From positions 1 through 64,000 of the forward strand of contig CALFDU010000083.1 of assembly GCA_937950315.1 (NCBI GenBank): a stretch of DNA of 64,000 bases, written 5' to 3'. The notes beneath the pieces were generated by a model. The model was not told the origin of the DNA. It searched no databases and worked only from the letters and a program-made list of their open reading frames with translations. Shown in pieces: positions 1 through 9,371 of the stretch. Each line of letters opens with the position of its first letter. Within the stretch, counting starts at the first letter, position 1. The position numbers were made by a program, and so were the translations under genes. This stretch comes from an uncultured Saprospiraceae bacterium (lineage in GTDB: Bacteria > Bacteroidota > Bacteroidia > Chitinophagales > Saprospiraceae).

Positions 1-1
1 A

Positions 2-196
2 CAAAAATATTGCGATCAGATTTTTAAGATTTTCACAAGACTCCACAGTGATAAAGAATTTGATGGAACCGGTATTGGCCTAGCTACTTGTAAGAAAATT
101 GTTGAACAACATTTACATGGGCGGATTAGTGTAGAGAGCAAGCCCAATAACGGTTCTGTGTTTAAATTGGTCATCCCAATCATGGAAAGAGCCTAA
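2..196 (+). CDS. sensor histidine kinase, C-terminal fragment
   Basis: Only the last 64 codons are in the window. They hold the end of a HATPase_c (GHKL ATP-binding) domain: the G2 box [13 protein letters not shown], followed by the usual closing strand ([12 protein letters not shown]) and a TAA stop. The residues just before ([20 protein letters not shown]) closely match the two complete TPR-type histidine kinases at about 41.2-43.6 kb and 45.6-47.9 kb, so this is probably a third member of that paralogous set. The N-terminal sensor part lies outside the window. The fold assignment is safe; the signal and the partner response regulator are unknown. Confidence 0.9.
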   Translation, partial: QKYCDQIFKIFTRLHSDKEFDGTGIGLATCKKIVEQHLHGRISVESKPNNGSVFKLVIPIMERA

Positions 197-327
197 GTCT
201 TATGTTAGTACCTTTATTTGGCATTAACTCAATTGGTTTTTTTTCAACCAATGGTGTTCATTTAAGTAAGAAGTGTATACACATACACGCATATCGTCTA
301 TATTTTCTTGAATTTTGGATTTAGCTC

Positions 328-369
328 AGTCTTTTTTCCATTTTGATCAGTAAAATGGAAAAAAGGACT
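328..369. other. long AT-rich hairpin
   Basis: Positions 328-344 and 352-369 form an inverted repeat with a 7-nt loop. The arms pair over 17 bases with a single bulged base. The arms contain T6 and A6 runs, so the structure could work as a terminator on either strand. It lies 130 nt past the stop of the histidine kinase fragment and may end that transcript. The rest of 197-672 (476 nt) contains no open reading frame that I can support. Confidence 0.6.
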
Positions 370-605
370 TCTTATTTCGAAAATAAAAGTTTACATTTGA
401 AATACTATATCTCTAGTATATAAATGGTTCTCGGCCATTTGAAAGCTATTTATTCAAACAAGGCGACGAAATTACATCAAAAATTTGCTTTTTGATGGTG
501 AGCTTATTTTTCCTATTTAACATCAATTCTGCCAGTTAGATGGCATGCATATAAAGAAGAAAGGCACCTCTTACTAGAGGAACCTTCGGAGTTTTAATAC
601 AACAG

Positions 606-640
606 ATCCCCAGAGAAATTTATTTCCTGGGGATTTTTTT
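606..640 (+). terminator. rho-independent terminator
   Basis: ATCCCCAG (606-613) pairs with CTGGGGAT (627-634), and an inner GAAAT/ATTTC pairing extends the stem. A run of seven T follows. The T-run is on the + strand only, so it terminates rightward transcription. It is 410 nt beyond the upstream kinase gene, which already has a hairpin at 328-369. It may therefore end a separate short untranslated RNA made from 370-640. This region also contains a small CCTC/GAGG hairpin and a UUCG loop near 570-595. Confidence 0.75.
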
Positions 641-672
641 GTTGTATTTCTGAATGCTACATCAGACTATTT

Positions 673-2343
673 CTACATCAGACTTTTGAAGCTCGGTCTT
701 TTTAATTTGACATCACCGAGTCTTTCTTTCTTGGCTTTTTCATAATCACTAAAGTTTCCTTCATAGAACACTACATTGGAATCTCCTTCAAAGGCGAGAA
801 TATGCGTAGCCAATCTATCGATAAACCATCTATCGTGAGAAATCAATAAGACACAACCTGCAAAGTTTTCTATCGCTTCTTCAAGTGCACGCAATGTATT
901 TACATCGATATCATTGGTAGGCTCATCCAGGAGCAATACATTTCCATTGTCCTTTAGTGTCATGGCAAGATGTACTCTGTTTCTTTCTCCTCCAGACAGC
1001 ACACCCAGTTTTTTCTGCTGGTCTCCGCCGGTAAAATTAAATTTGCTGATATAAGCCCTTACATTTAAAGAAGCATTTCCTACTTGAATCAAATCTTGCC
1101 CATCTCCCAATGCTTCAAATATGGTTTTCTCTGGTGTCAAGTCTTCATGCGATTGATCTACATACGAGATATGGACTGTATCACCCACCGTTACCGTTCC
1201 TGAATCTGGCTGCTCTTTACCCATGATCATCTTGAAGAGGGTAGACTTACCCATTCCGTTGGGTCCGATGATTCCCACAATGGCATTTTTAGGAATATCG
1301 AGCGACAGATTATCGATCAATATTCTATTGTCAAAAGATTTGGTTACTCCTTCAAGTTTGATCACATTGTCACCCAATCTTGGCCCTTCAGGAATGTAAA
1401 GATGCAATCTCTGCTCTCTCTCTTTTTGGTCTTCGTTTTTCAGTTTGTCGTATGCATTCAGACGTGCTTTACCTTTTGCCTGTTTGGCTTTTGGATTCAT
1501 TCTGATCCACTCAAGTTCTCTATCTAGTGTCTTACGTCTTTTAGATTCTGCTTTTTCTTCCGCTTTAAGACGTTTTGATTTTTGTTCTAACCAACTCGAG
1601 TAGTTTCCTTCCCAAGGAATACCTTGTCCTCTATCTAGTTCTAGAATCCAGCCTGCTACATTGTCTAGGAAGTACCTGTCGTGAGTAACTGCGATAACAG
1701 TCCCTGGAAATTTTTGAAGATACTGTTCGAGCCAGTGTACTGATTCGGCATCCAAGTGGTTGGTAGGTTCATCAAGAAGCAAGATATCTGGTTGACTCAG
1801 AAGTAATCGACACAACGCAACCCTCCTTCTTTCCCCTCCGGATAAAACTTTGACGGAAGTATCATCAGGTGGACATTGCAGAGAATCCATGGCCATTTCC
1901 AACTTGTGATCCAGTTCCCACGCATCGTATAGATCCATTTTTTCAAGCAATTCTCCTTGCTCGTTGATGACCTTCATCATCTCGTCTTCACCCATCGGCT
2001 CCGCCAATTTTGCACTGACCTCGTTGTATGCAGTGACCACATCCACGATATGTTGTACGCCTTCTTGCACGACTTCCTTTACCGTTTTGGTTTCGTCTAG
2101 CTCAGGTTCCTGTGCCAGATAACCAATCTTATATTCACCATCAAAGTATACGTCACCCTGAATATTGGTATCAAGACCTGCGATAATTTTCAATAGACTC
2201 GATTTACCAGATCCATTGAGTCCTAAAACCCCGATTTTGGCTCCATAATAGAATGAAAGCCAAATATTTTTCAATACTTCTTTGTTTGGAGGGAAGGTTT
2301 TTGTGACGCCTTCCATCGAAAAAATGACCTTATTGTCAGACAT
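673..2343 (-). CDS. ettA: energy-dependent translational throttle protein EttA (ABC-F ATPase)
   Basis: ABC-F family soluble protein with two tandem ATP-binding cassettes and no membrane segments. Walker A motifs are GLNGSGKSSL and GPNGMGKSTL. Signature motifs are LSGGERRR and LSGGERNR, and the Walker B regions are LLLDEPTNHLD and LLLDEPTNDID. The charged interdomain linker between the cassettes carries the arm that contacts the ribosomal E site in this family. In E. coli EttA gates the first steps of elongation according to the ATP/ADP ratio. The open frame extends 23 codons upstream, but the ATG at 2343 gives MSDNKVIFSMEGV and a 556-residue protein, which is the usual EttA length. The upstream extension has no family similarity. 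It is divergent from the DUF6909 gene, with about 80 nt between the starts. Confidence 0.93.
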   Translation of the reverse strand: MSDNKVIFSMEGVTKTFPPNKEVLKNIWLSFYYGAKIGVLGLNGSGKSSLLKIIAGLDTNIQGDVYFDGEYKIGYLAQEPELDETKTVKEVVQEGVQHIVDVVTAYNEVSAKLAEPMGEDEMMKVINEQGELLEKMDLYDAWELDHKLEMAMDSLQCPPDDTSVKVLSGGERRRVALCRLLLSQPDILLLDEPTNHLDAESVHWLEQYLQKFPGTVIAVTHDRYFLDNVAGWILELDRGQGIPWEGNYSSWLEQKSKRLKAEEKAESKRRKTLDRELEWIRMNPKAKQAKGKARLNAYDKLKNEDQKEREQRLHLYIPEGPRLGDNVIKLEGVTKSFDNRILIDNLSLDIPKNAIVGIIGPNGMGKSTLFKMIMGKEQPDSGTVTVGDTVHISYVDQSHEDLTPEKTIFEALGDGQDLIQVGNASLNVRAYISKFNFTGGDQQKKLGVLSGGERNRVHLAMTLKDNGNVLLLDEPTNDIDVNTLRALEEAIENFAGCVLLISHDRWFIDRLATHILAFEGDSNVVFYEGNFSDYEKAKKERLGDVKLKRPSFKSLM

Positions 2344-2422
2344 ATTGCATTTTTTTATACTATAAAGATAATTACCCTGCGATAATAAGGAATTTTGGTA
2401 GCCTTTTTGCATGATTTAGTCA

Positions 2423-4105
2423 ATGACAAAAAGAACCAGAGCACAAGAATCACGCGCAGCAATACAAAGATTGTACATTGCCATGAGGCATTTATTCCTC
2501 AGAGGCAGCTACAAGCCACTCGGCGTATCGGGTGAAGCCATGATAAAATCATTGCTTCTTCTCAAACCAGAAATTTACGGAACCATTGCCGATGCTGAAA
2601 AAGTCGAACTTTCAGGATTGTTGTACGTATTCCAAAGGTTACCTGAAGGCATTGAGCAGTGTAGATTCATCAATCTTACCGCAAGGGAAGGATTGGAGCA
2701 TAGTGATTTTGAGCCATTGATTCCGAGTAAAAGAAGGCGTGATTGTTATCGAGTAGATGAAGAACAGATGTACATCGAGATGACTCGTGGTCGCTCTGAC
2801 ATCTATGATGTTTTGACACACTTGACTTTCATGTTTGTGGAAGCGGAAAAAATCAGAAAAAATAGTTTTGATTATAAGAATCGTCCAAAGCGCGAGTGGA
2901 TAATGCTTGGAGATATTGTCAAGAAAATTGAAAACGGAGATTCTTACAACAAAGAAATAGGATATACTTACTTGAGTACCATTCTTGGTAGGACCTACGA
3001 GGAGACAGCTGATATCTGTAAAGAATTTGCCGATTCCGAAAAAGTAAATTCACTTTTTGAAATTACTTATTGGTTGGGTAAAAGAAGCATCGACGAGCAC
3101 CAACACGAGCTTGATCGAGAAATTACTTTTTCATCTGCCCTAAGAGACAATGTCGGCAATCACATGCACGGTGAAATGTGGGCCAACGACATCAAGAAGT
3201 TCTTGATTGAAAATAAATATTTCGGAAGACCGATTCATATTATCAGTGCCAACATGCACAGTGTTATGAACACTTTGTATGCCAAGCGCGTGGTGGGTAA
3301 AAAACATGCCAGCAAATCTTTGGAAGACATTGCCAAGTTGTTGAGCCAGAGTAAAAATGATGGACTGAATAAAAAGGTGATCGCTTACGCAAATACCAAT
3401 GGGATGACTTTCCTCAAGGACGAAAGCGGAACCAATATCGGTGTTCAGATTTTTGACCTTTGTCAAGTCGATCCAAAATATGTAGCCAGTGAAGTCACTT
3501 GGAACAAAAAGAAAATCAAAAAGAACAAACCGATTTTATTGGTGGTCGATTATCCCTTTGGAGAGCAAGCCTATGAAATTATGGACGAGTTGTTAAAACC
3601 ATACGACTTCAAAGGCGCCAAACTTCAATTGAATGTAGGCTCGATCAATATCATGGGCAAGGCTGGAATCCTTGAAGGAGGAAAGGGTGACATCATGATC
3701 CCAACGGCACACGTATTCGAAGGGACGGCTGATAACTATCCATTCGACAATCAGTTGAAGGCCAAAGAATTTAAAGGACATGGAGTCGGTGTCTACGAAG
3801 GACCGATGATCACCGTATTGGGGACCTCTTTGCAAAACAAAGATATACTTCGATATTTCCACAAGTCATCTTGGGGCGTAATCGGTCTTGAGATGGAAGG
3901 CGCACATTTCCAAAAAGCGATTCAGGTAGCCACGAAAATCAGAAACAACATCAATCCGAAGACCAACTTGCGATACGCATACTATGCATCTGATAACCCA
4001 TTGGAGACTGGAAGTACTTTGGCTTCTGGGCCGTTGGGCTTGGACGGCGTGAGACCGACATATCTCATTACCAGTAATTTTATTTCGGGCATTCTTAGCA
4101 AGTAA
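2423..4105 (+). CDS. DUF6909 family protein, nucleoside-phosphorylase-like
   Basis: A 560-residue cytoplasmic protein that I recognise from memory as the Bacteroidota-restricted DUF6909 family (N-terminal motif RAQESRAAIQRLYIAMRHLF). The C-terminal third resembles the purine-nucleoside phosphorylase/AMP nucleosidase superfamily. It has GKAGIL, a glycine-rich HVFEGTADNYP stretch, IGLEMEGAHF (compare the EMEG/EMES substrate-binding motif), and YASDNPLETGSTLASG, with an Asp where the catalytic acid lies in that superfamily. The reaction has not been shown to me, and N-glycosidic cleavage is an inference from fold only. The ATG is close behind the divergent ettA promoter region. The gene ends 5 nt before the decayed gene on the other strand. 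Confidence 0.7.
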   Translation: MTKRTRAQESRAAIQRLYIAMRHLFLRGSYKPLGVSGEAMIKSLLLLKPEIYGTIADAEKVELSGLLYVFQRLPEGIEQCRFINLTAREGLEHSDFEPLIPSKRRRDCYRVDEEQMYIEMTRGRSDIYDVLTHLTFMFVEAEKIRKNSFDYKNRPKREWIMLGDIVKKIENGDSYNKEIGYTYLSTILGRTYEETADICKEFADSEKVNSLFEITYWLGKRSIDEHQHELDREITFSSALRDNVGNHMHGEMWANDIKKFLIENKYFGRPIHIISANMHSVMNTLYAKRVVGKKHASKSLEDIAKLLSQSKNDGLNKKVIAYANTNGMTFLKDESGTNIGVQIFDLCQVDPKYVASEVTWNKKKIKKNKPILLVVDYPFGEQAYEIMDELLKPYDFKGAKLQLNVGSINIMGKAGILEGGKGDIMIPTAHVFEGTADNYPFDNQLKAKEFKGHGVGVYEGPMITVLGTSLQNKDILRYFHKSSWGVIGLEMEGAHFQKAIQVATKIRNNINPKTNLRYAYYASDNPLETGSTLASGPLGLDGVRPTYLITSNFISGILSK

Positions 4106-4110
4106 AATTA

Positions 4111-4848
4111 TTATTCATCATTGATGAATCGACTGGTCCAGTTTTGATTTTGTGACTCTATTTTTAAGAAGGATAAGCCTTTCGGCAAATGTCTAAACGG
4201 TAGTAGACAATCAATCTTTTGATGGTCACCCAATGACTTTCCGCCTACATTGAAAATCGCATACCTACTTTCTTTCGGAAACAGACCTTTTATATTTAAT
4301 TCATCACTTACTGGCTTGGGAATCAAGTTGATGTTCTCAATTTCAGTAATTGCATTGCTGGTGATGCAAAAGAATAATGGTGCGTCGATTGAGGCGAGCT
4401 CCCTAGTAAAATTCGGATCTGACAGCAAGCGAAGAGTTGCCAACAAATTTTCTATTACTTCCTCTCAAATGTAATTGTCAAACATTTCCACAATTAGCGC
4501 TATTTCCAATGTGTCATTCGGTCCAATAGTAATTGGTCCCAAATATACATAGCAATTGGTAGTAATCGATGGGTTGTATTCCACGTGTAGATCTGAAAAC
4601 TGTAGTCGGATGAATTCTCCTGCACCACCAAGACCGAAGCCATGAACTCCCAATTAAACATGACTGTGTTGTCAGTCAGATTAGCAACAAAAATGGCTTT
4701 GTCCGTTAGTACTATTTACAATGAAATCTATCCCTAAAGAGTCATCGACATCAAAAAACATCGTCAGTTACGCAATTGCATTTTGCAAAGAACTTACAAG
4801 TAGAAACAAAAAGAATTCTGTTGTTTTTAAAATGAAGGCAAGCTTCAT
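4111..4848 (-). pseudogene. decayed secreted-protein gene
   Basis: The ATG at 4848 starts directly after the TAA of the thioredoxin-like gene, with zero spacing. It opens with a clean signal peptide (MKLAFILKTTEFF, then LFLLVSSLQNAIA) and immediately hits TAA at 4768-4770. Downstream coding-quality protein continues as MFFDVDDSLGIDFIVNST. It shifts frame near 4700 into TDKAIFVANLTDNTVMFNWE and again near 4652 into HGFGLGGAGEFIRLQ. It then meets an in-frame TGA at 4465-4467 and continues to the TAA at 4111 (ending WTSRFINDE). Two stops plus two frameshifts make a real relic more likely than sequencing error. The intact product would have been a periplasmic or secreted protein of about 240 residues. 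I recognise no family. Confidence 0.75.
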
Positions 4849-6006
4849 TTACATACTTTCAATTTGCTTCAATAATTTTTCCGTATGACTAGCGTCTTGT
4901 CCATCAGCTTTTGCCATTTCGATGGCAATATTGGCATGCTTCATGGCTTCTTTTTTATCTTTCAATTTATAGCAGATAGCCGCCAATGTATCGTGGTTCA
5001 TGTGATTGGCATCAAGTTCAATCGATTTTTCTGTCCACTCCTTTGCCATATTTAATATTTTCTTGTCATCCGTCAATTCATACACACTCCAAGCAATTTG
5101 ATTTAGTTGGTTTGAATTCTTAATGTCATACTTACTCAAGTAATCCACTGCTGCTTGCACATATTCCGGCTTGCCATACAGTGTTTCCATTTCAAATTCA
5201 TCAGCATGTTGCTTGTAGTTATCTGGAAAAACTTGGTTAAAAATGGCTTCTATTTGTTGTCTATTGATATTTGGTATACTAGAAGCCCTTACCCTAGGTG
5301 CCATACTTAAACCATAATTTACCATATCTGCACCTAGTAAATTACTATATGCATCCTTGTTTTTAGCAACCTCTTGAAACAACACATCATCCATATTTCG
5401 ATAATCTGCCATATCAAAGATAAATTCCATATTCTCTTCTGTCGTCCAATCCTCCTGCGTTTCCAAATATTCTTGTGCTATACTTGAAGCACCCGACATT
5501 CCTGCGCTGGTCAATGCTGATGCATAAGACTTCAAAAACGCCGCATCTTTATCTCCAGACTTATATTTTTTTTCTAAGCTACCAATCTGTTGGTTTGGAT
5601 CATTCGCAGCTTGCCCCAAAGCAATAAAGTCTTCTGGAGCACGTCCACCCAATCCTTTGTGTACCATATCTCCTTTCCCATTGATGAAAAGTAGGGTAGG
5701 ATACGCATTCACTGCGTATGCTTTCGCAAATAAAAGCCCTTCTCCCGCCTCCATATCTATTTTTGCATTGATGAAGTGTTCGTTGAAATAATCTCCCACC
5801 GATTCCTCAGAAAAAACATTCGCATCCATCCATTTGCACGGCCCACACCAAGTAGTATAAGCATCCACAAAAATGATCTTATCTTCTTTTTCCGCTGTTT
5901 TCAAGGTAGTTTCCCAATCAGCATGCATAAATTCTATACCTATATCCTGACCCTGCACATTGATCGTCAATACTACAGCGAACAAAAAACTTAATGCGTA
6001 TTTCAT
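4849..6006 (-). CDS. secreted thioredoxin-fold protein with helical C-terminal region
   Basis: An N-terminal signal peptide (MKYALSFLFAVVLTINVQGQ) is followed by a thioredoxin fold. The redox motif is WCGPC at residues 53-57, and the cis-proline is in AYPTLLF. Residues from about 150 to the C-terminus are alpha-helical, TPR-like (NQIAWSVYELTDDKKIL, then DTLAAICYKLKDKKEAMKHA). This resembles the periplasmic Bacteroidota thioredoxin/DUF255-like proteins that carry a repeat domain. It probably reduces or isomerises disulfides in the periplasm; the partner is unknown. It was probably co-transcribed with the now broken secreted-protein gene directly downstream. Confidence 0.85.
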   Translation of the reverse strand: MKYALSFLFAVVLTINVQGQDIGIEFMHADWETTLKTAEKEDKIIFVDAYTTWCGPCKWMDANVFSEESVGDYFNEHFINAKIDMEAGEGLLFAKAYAVNAYPTLLFINGKGDMVHKGLGGRAPEDFIALGQAANDPNQQIGSLEKKYKSGDKDAAFLKSYASALTSAGMSGASSIAQEYLETQEDWTTEENMEFIFDMADYRNMDDVLFQEVAKNKDAYSNLLGADMVNYGLSMAPRVRASSIPNINRQQIEAIFNQVFPDNYKQHADEFEMETLYGKPEYVQAAVDYLSKYDIKNSNQLNQIAWSVYELTDDKKILNMAKEWTEKSIELDANHMNHDTLAAICYKLKDKKEAMKHANIAIEMAKADGQDASHTEKLLKQIESM

Positions 6007-6118
6007 GTTTTAGTGTTTGTTAGTTAGATCTGTAATGTATGGATTTATTTTCTTTTTTTCTCGACTATACCATCCAATCGTCGCCCCCATCCACTCTTAA
6101 CAAGTCTTTGGTTTCTGC

Positions 6119-6280
6119 CACCCACCATCCCATAATCCCCAAAATCCAAGAAATCCCAAAATCTTCTTAATCCTAAAAATCCTAGTACACAATCCTATAA
6201 TCCCCCAAATCCCAAAAATCCTAGTTGGTTCCCCCCAAATCCTATAATCCCCCAAATCCTAAAAATCCTAGTTGGTTCCC
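6119..6280. repeat. short tandem repeats, G-rich on the minus strand
   Basis: Two nearly identical 43-nt units (6191-6233 and 6238-6280, one mismatch, 47-nt period) are preceded by degenerate smaller units from about 6119. All are built from AATCCYAAAAATCC-like blocks; on the minus strand this reads as GGGATT/GGATTT runs. The second unit ends exactly in the first base of the stop codon of the aminotransferase fusion gene. So the repeat forms its 3' untranslated region. There is no direct-repeat-plus-spacer organisation of a CRISPR. Confidence 0.8.
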
Positions 6281-8535
6281 TAGTTCGTTGCCAATAATCC
6301 CAACACCATCCCTAAACGCTCACAAAACCTATCAACATCTCCCTTCCCAAAACACAATGGCGGCTTCATCTTCAGTACATTGTCATACTTCCCGTCCGTA
6401 CTCACTAGAATAAACTGTTCTTTCATTTTGTTCTTGATGTCAGAGGCCAATTTGGTTGCTGGTTTCCCATCCTCCATAATTTCTACACCTAGGAACAAAC
6501 CTTCGCCGCGTATGTCAGCAAGAATCGGATAATCTTTTTGGAGTTTGGTAAGTTCAACTTTCCAGTAAGCTCCTACTTCTTTGGCATGCTTCTGAAGATT
6601 TTCTTCTTCTACGATTTTTAGTACTTCATTGCCAATGATACAGGATACAGGGTTGCCTCCAAAGGAAGAAAAGAACTCCATACCGTTGTTGAATGAATAC
6701 GCAATCTCTTCGGTGCACACGACGGCGGCCAATGGATGTCCATTGCCCATTGGTTTCCCAAGTATGACAATGTCCGGAATCACTCCCTGCATCTCAAAAC
6801 CCCAAAACCAGTTCCCCAATCTTCCAAAACCTGTTTGCACTTCATCTACGATACAACATCCACCAGCGGCTCTGATTTTTGGAAACAACGATGCAAGATA
6901 ATTGGGTGGCAGCGGTACCTGACCACCGCAGCCCGAAATGGGTTCTGCAATGAAGGCGGCTGGATGTTTTTGTTGTTGAAGAAGTTCATCAATTTGCAGG
7001 GTTGCGGCCAGGATTATTTGATCTGCATGTAAGGGGTTATTGAAAATTTTTGGAAGAGGGAAGTGATGGATATGATCTGGTTTTCCTTTGCCGCCTTTTT
7101 TGTTGTGCTTGTATGGACTGATGTCAATACCAATCTGCGTATTTCCATGGTAGCCATCTTCTAGAACAAATATATTTTTTCTGTTGGTGTGGGTTTTGGC
7201 TAATCGAATGGCAAGATCGCTTGCCGCACTTCCGCTGTTTACGAAATAGACTTTGCTAAGTTTATCAGGAAAGTGCTTTAGTAGTCGGCTTGCATATTGG
7301 GTGAGTTGCTCGTAGTGATATCGAGTGTTGGTGTTGAGTGTTCTGATTTGGGTAGAGACGGCTTTTGAGATGCGCGGATGGTTGTGTCCGACCAATGGAA
7401 TGTTGTTGTACGCATCTAGGTAGGTGTTTCCATCGGTGTCGTGCATGTATTGAAAGGCAGCATTGGACATATGGATGGGAGAGTTGTAGCTAAGCGATAA
7501 TGCAGTAGTGAAATGCTTTTCTCTAAGGTTGGTGATTTCTTTTTTTTTATCACTATTGTCTGGTACGGAGAAACCGCAAGCTTCATAAGCGGCATGTTTG
7601 ATGGCCAAAGGATTGGTGCTTATCCAAGTGTGTAGCAATTGACGATATGGTTTTTCGCTTATCTGGATATATTCGTTATCAGGATTTTTTACTTTTCCTT
7701 CTGCAGAGTTCACCAAGGAGGTGATGATTCTTCCGGCAATCAGGTGGTACAATAAGTCGAGCTCTTCCGTCAGCAGTGGGTAGATTGTATGATAGGAATG
7801 TAGTACTGTTCTGAGGTCTTTTGTAATATCCTCACTCTCTGATAAGACATAGGAAAGGCATACGGCCAACTCATTGATTCTTGCCGAATACACCATGTCT
7901 CCAAAATCGATCAAGCCAGAAATTTTACTTTCATCAGTCAATACATTCCATGGATTAAAGTCATTGTGGATGAGCTGCCGTGGTAACTTTTTAAGCTTGG
8001 GTAAGGTGAAGGTTTCAAACTGATCAAAGAAGTATAGAATGAATTTTTTATCAACAGGATCAAGGACATATTTCAATAAATCAACATTCTCCAAAAGATG
8101 GTTTAGATCCCATTGTAAATTTCTGTATTTGATGGCTCCTGGGTTGATCTGTGATAGTTGGATATCAATATTGGCCATTTCTGTGCCTAATGAAGTCAAG
8201 AACAGTTCATTTGTTTTCTGGTCTCCCCAAAACGTGCCTTCAACATAATGCAGTAGTCTGATGATTTTACCATCAAGCTTTGTGAGAAGCTGGTTTTCTC
8301 GATTCTCAATCGGAAATGGAAGGTCGTAGTTCAATTTGCTCTTTAACGCGAGGAGAATCTGGTTCTCAGCCTCAAGGTCTGTCCAATTGTCTTCTGAAAA
8401 TGGATAGATTTTTAAAGTATAATTGTTGCCTTTCTGACTGGTGATTTTGTGGATTTTCGTGTCGTATCCATCTTGAGATTTACTATCAGCAAGGCTGAGA
8501 TTGTATAGCTCGAGTATTGTGTCCAGATTGCTCAT
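6280..8535 (-). CDS. bifunctional APH-type kinase / class-III aminotransferase
   Basis: A 751-residue fusion. Residues 1 to about 310 are an aminoglycoside-phosphotransferase-like kinase. The catalytic loop is [11 protein letters not shown] (H190, D192, N197), followed by the metal-binding LIDFGDM near 215. Residues from about 340 to 751 are a PLP-dependent class-III aminotransferase. It has [37 protein letters not shown] (PLP-nitrogen Asp) and [11 protein letters not shown], with the Schiff-base Lys near 593. The C-terminal half most resembles the AGXT2L/ethanolamine-phosphate phospho-lyase group. A kinase joined to a phospho-lyase would be a logical pair: phosphorylate a hydroxylated amine or amino acid, then eliminate phosphate. 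That pathway is inference. Family relatives in proteobacteria often have an extra peptidase-like middle domain, which is missing here. The gene stands alone. Confidence 0.85.
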   Translation of the reverse strand: MSNLDTILELYNLSLADSKSQDGYDTKIHKITSQKGNNYTLKIYPFSEDNWTDLEAENQILLALKSKLNYDLPFPIENRENQLLTKLDGKIIRLLHYVEGTFWGDQKTNELFLTSLGTEMANIDIQLSQINPGAIKYRNLQWDLNHLLENVDLLKYVLDPVDKKFILYFFDQFETFTLPKLKKLPRQLIHNDFNPWNVLTDESKISGLIDFGDMVYSARINELAVCLSYVLSESEDITKDLRTVLHSYHTIYPLLTEELDLLYHLIAGRIITSLVNSAEGKVKNPDNEYIQISEKPYRQLLHTWISTNPLAIKHAAYEACGFSVPDNSDKKKEITNLREKHFTTALSLSYNSPIHMSNAAFQYMHDTDGNTYLDAYNNIPLVGHNHPRISKAVSTQIRTLNTNTRYHYEQLTQYASRLLKHFPDKLSKVYFVNSGSAASDLAIRLAKTHTNRKNIFVLEDGYHGNTQIGIDISPYKHNKKGGKGKPDHIHHFPLPKIFNNPLHADQIILAATLQIDELLQQQKHPAAFIAEPISGCGGQVPLPPNYLASLFPKIRAAGGCCIVDEVQTGFGRLGNWFWGFEMQGVIPDIVILGKPMGNGHPLAAVVCTEEIAYSFNNGMEFFSSFGGNPVSCIIGNEVLKIVEEENLQKHAKEVGAYWKVELTKLQKDYPILADIRGEGLFLGVEIMEDGKPATKLASDIKNKMKEQFILVSTDGKYDNVLKMKPPLCFGKGDVDRFCERLGMVLGLLATN

Positions 8536-8650
8536 CGCGTGGTCTATTAAATGTTGATGAGGGGTTCATCGGTCCGATTTACCTTCATCTTCAATTTTTT
8601 ATAAAGGTAAATCTTAATTGGAATTGATGAAGGAATTGCCTAGCTAAATG

Positions 8651-8688
8651 GCAAAGAAAAAGAGGGAGAGTTGTTACACTCTACCTCT
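8651..8688 (-). terminator. rho-independent terminator of the 8715-9110 gene
   Basis: On the minus strand AGAGGTAGAGT pairs with ACTCTCCCTCT over 11 positions with one mismatch and a 6-nt loop. A TTTTTC tract follows. It lies 27 nt beyond the stop of the lipoprotein gene and so separates that gene from the aminotransferase fusion. Confidence 0.7.
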
Positions 8689-8714
8689 CGTTGATAATGC
8701 CTAATTATAAATAC

Positions 8715-9110
8715 CTATTCTTTGTGTACTTCACGCAGTTTATTGATATAAGCTTGAAGAATTTTCTTTTGTATCGATGGTGATTCAAGAAGATTTACTT
8801 CCTCTTCTAATTCATTGGTCTGTTTGCTTGTGAAGCGAAGTTCGGGAGGAAGTTGGTCTATTTCCTCAATGGTCGATTCGCTATTGATTCCATAATCGTC
8901 CAAGTAGTGGATGATACTTTGAAGATTGGGTTCAGAAGGTGATTCCAATGTGATGAAAGAATGGTCCGTGACATTGATGTCATTGTTTTCTATTACATAA
9001 TTGGTTTCAGTCACTTCTGATATGAATTGGTCAGGTTCATCAGGAATGATTCCACAGGATAAATTGAAAATTAGAACGCTTAAAAGTAGGCCGAGTTTGA
9101 AAATGTTCAT
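8715..9110 (-). CDS. small hypothetical lipoprotein
   Basis: A 131-residue protein with a lipoprotein signal (MNIFKLGLLLSVLIFNLSCG; lipobox LSCG). A Glu/Asn-rich, mostly helical mature part follows, with no recognisable domain. It probably sits in a membrane facing the periplasm. The 260 nt upstream (9111-9371) contain no gene or clear structure. It is transcribed alone and closed by the terminator at 8651-8688. Confidence 0.75.
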   Translation of the reverse strand: MNIFKLGLLLSVLIFNLSCGIIPDEPDQFISEVTETNYVIENNDINVTDHSFITLESPSEPNLQSIIHYLDDYGINSESTIEEIDQLPPELRFTSKQTNELEEEVNLLESPSIQKKILQAYINKLREVHKE

Positions 9111-9371
9111 AGCTGAAAGTTTAATGATTTATTAATAGATGCTTGGTCGTGAGTTTGGTAAAAGTGGCCACCTTTGAATTATTTAATTATCACTTACATT
9201 AGATAGTGGTTGAAAAAGCATTGTGGTAAACAAACACATTTTCTTTTTAACAAGACTTTGTGGAAATAGGGCGAAAAGCTTGATTGGATTTAAGTCAAGT
9301 TTAACCATCCAGAATGAGGGTCTTATGCTTTTATAAGTCAGAGAGGTAGCAAGTAATTAAAGAAGGACACC

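Noticed and set aside
6119-6280. CRISPR-like array
   Set aside because: Units are tandem and degenerate without unique spacers, and no cas genes are present.
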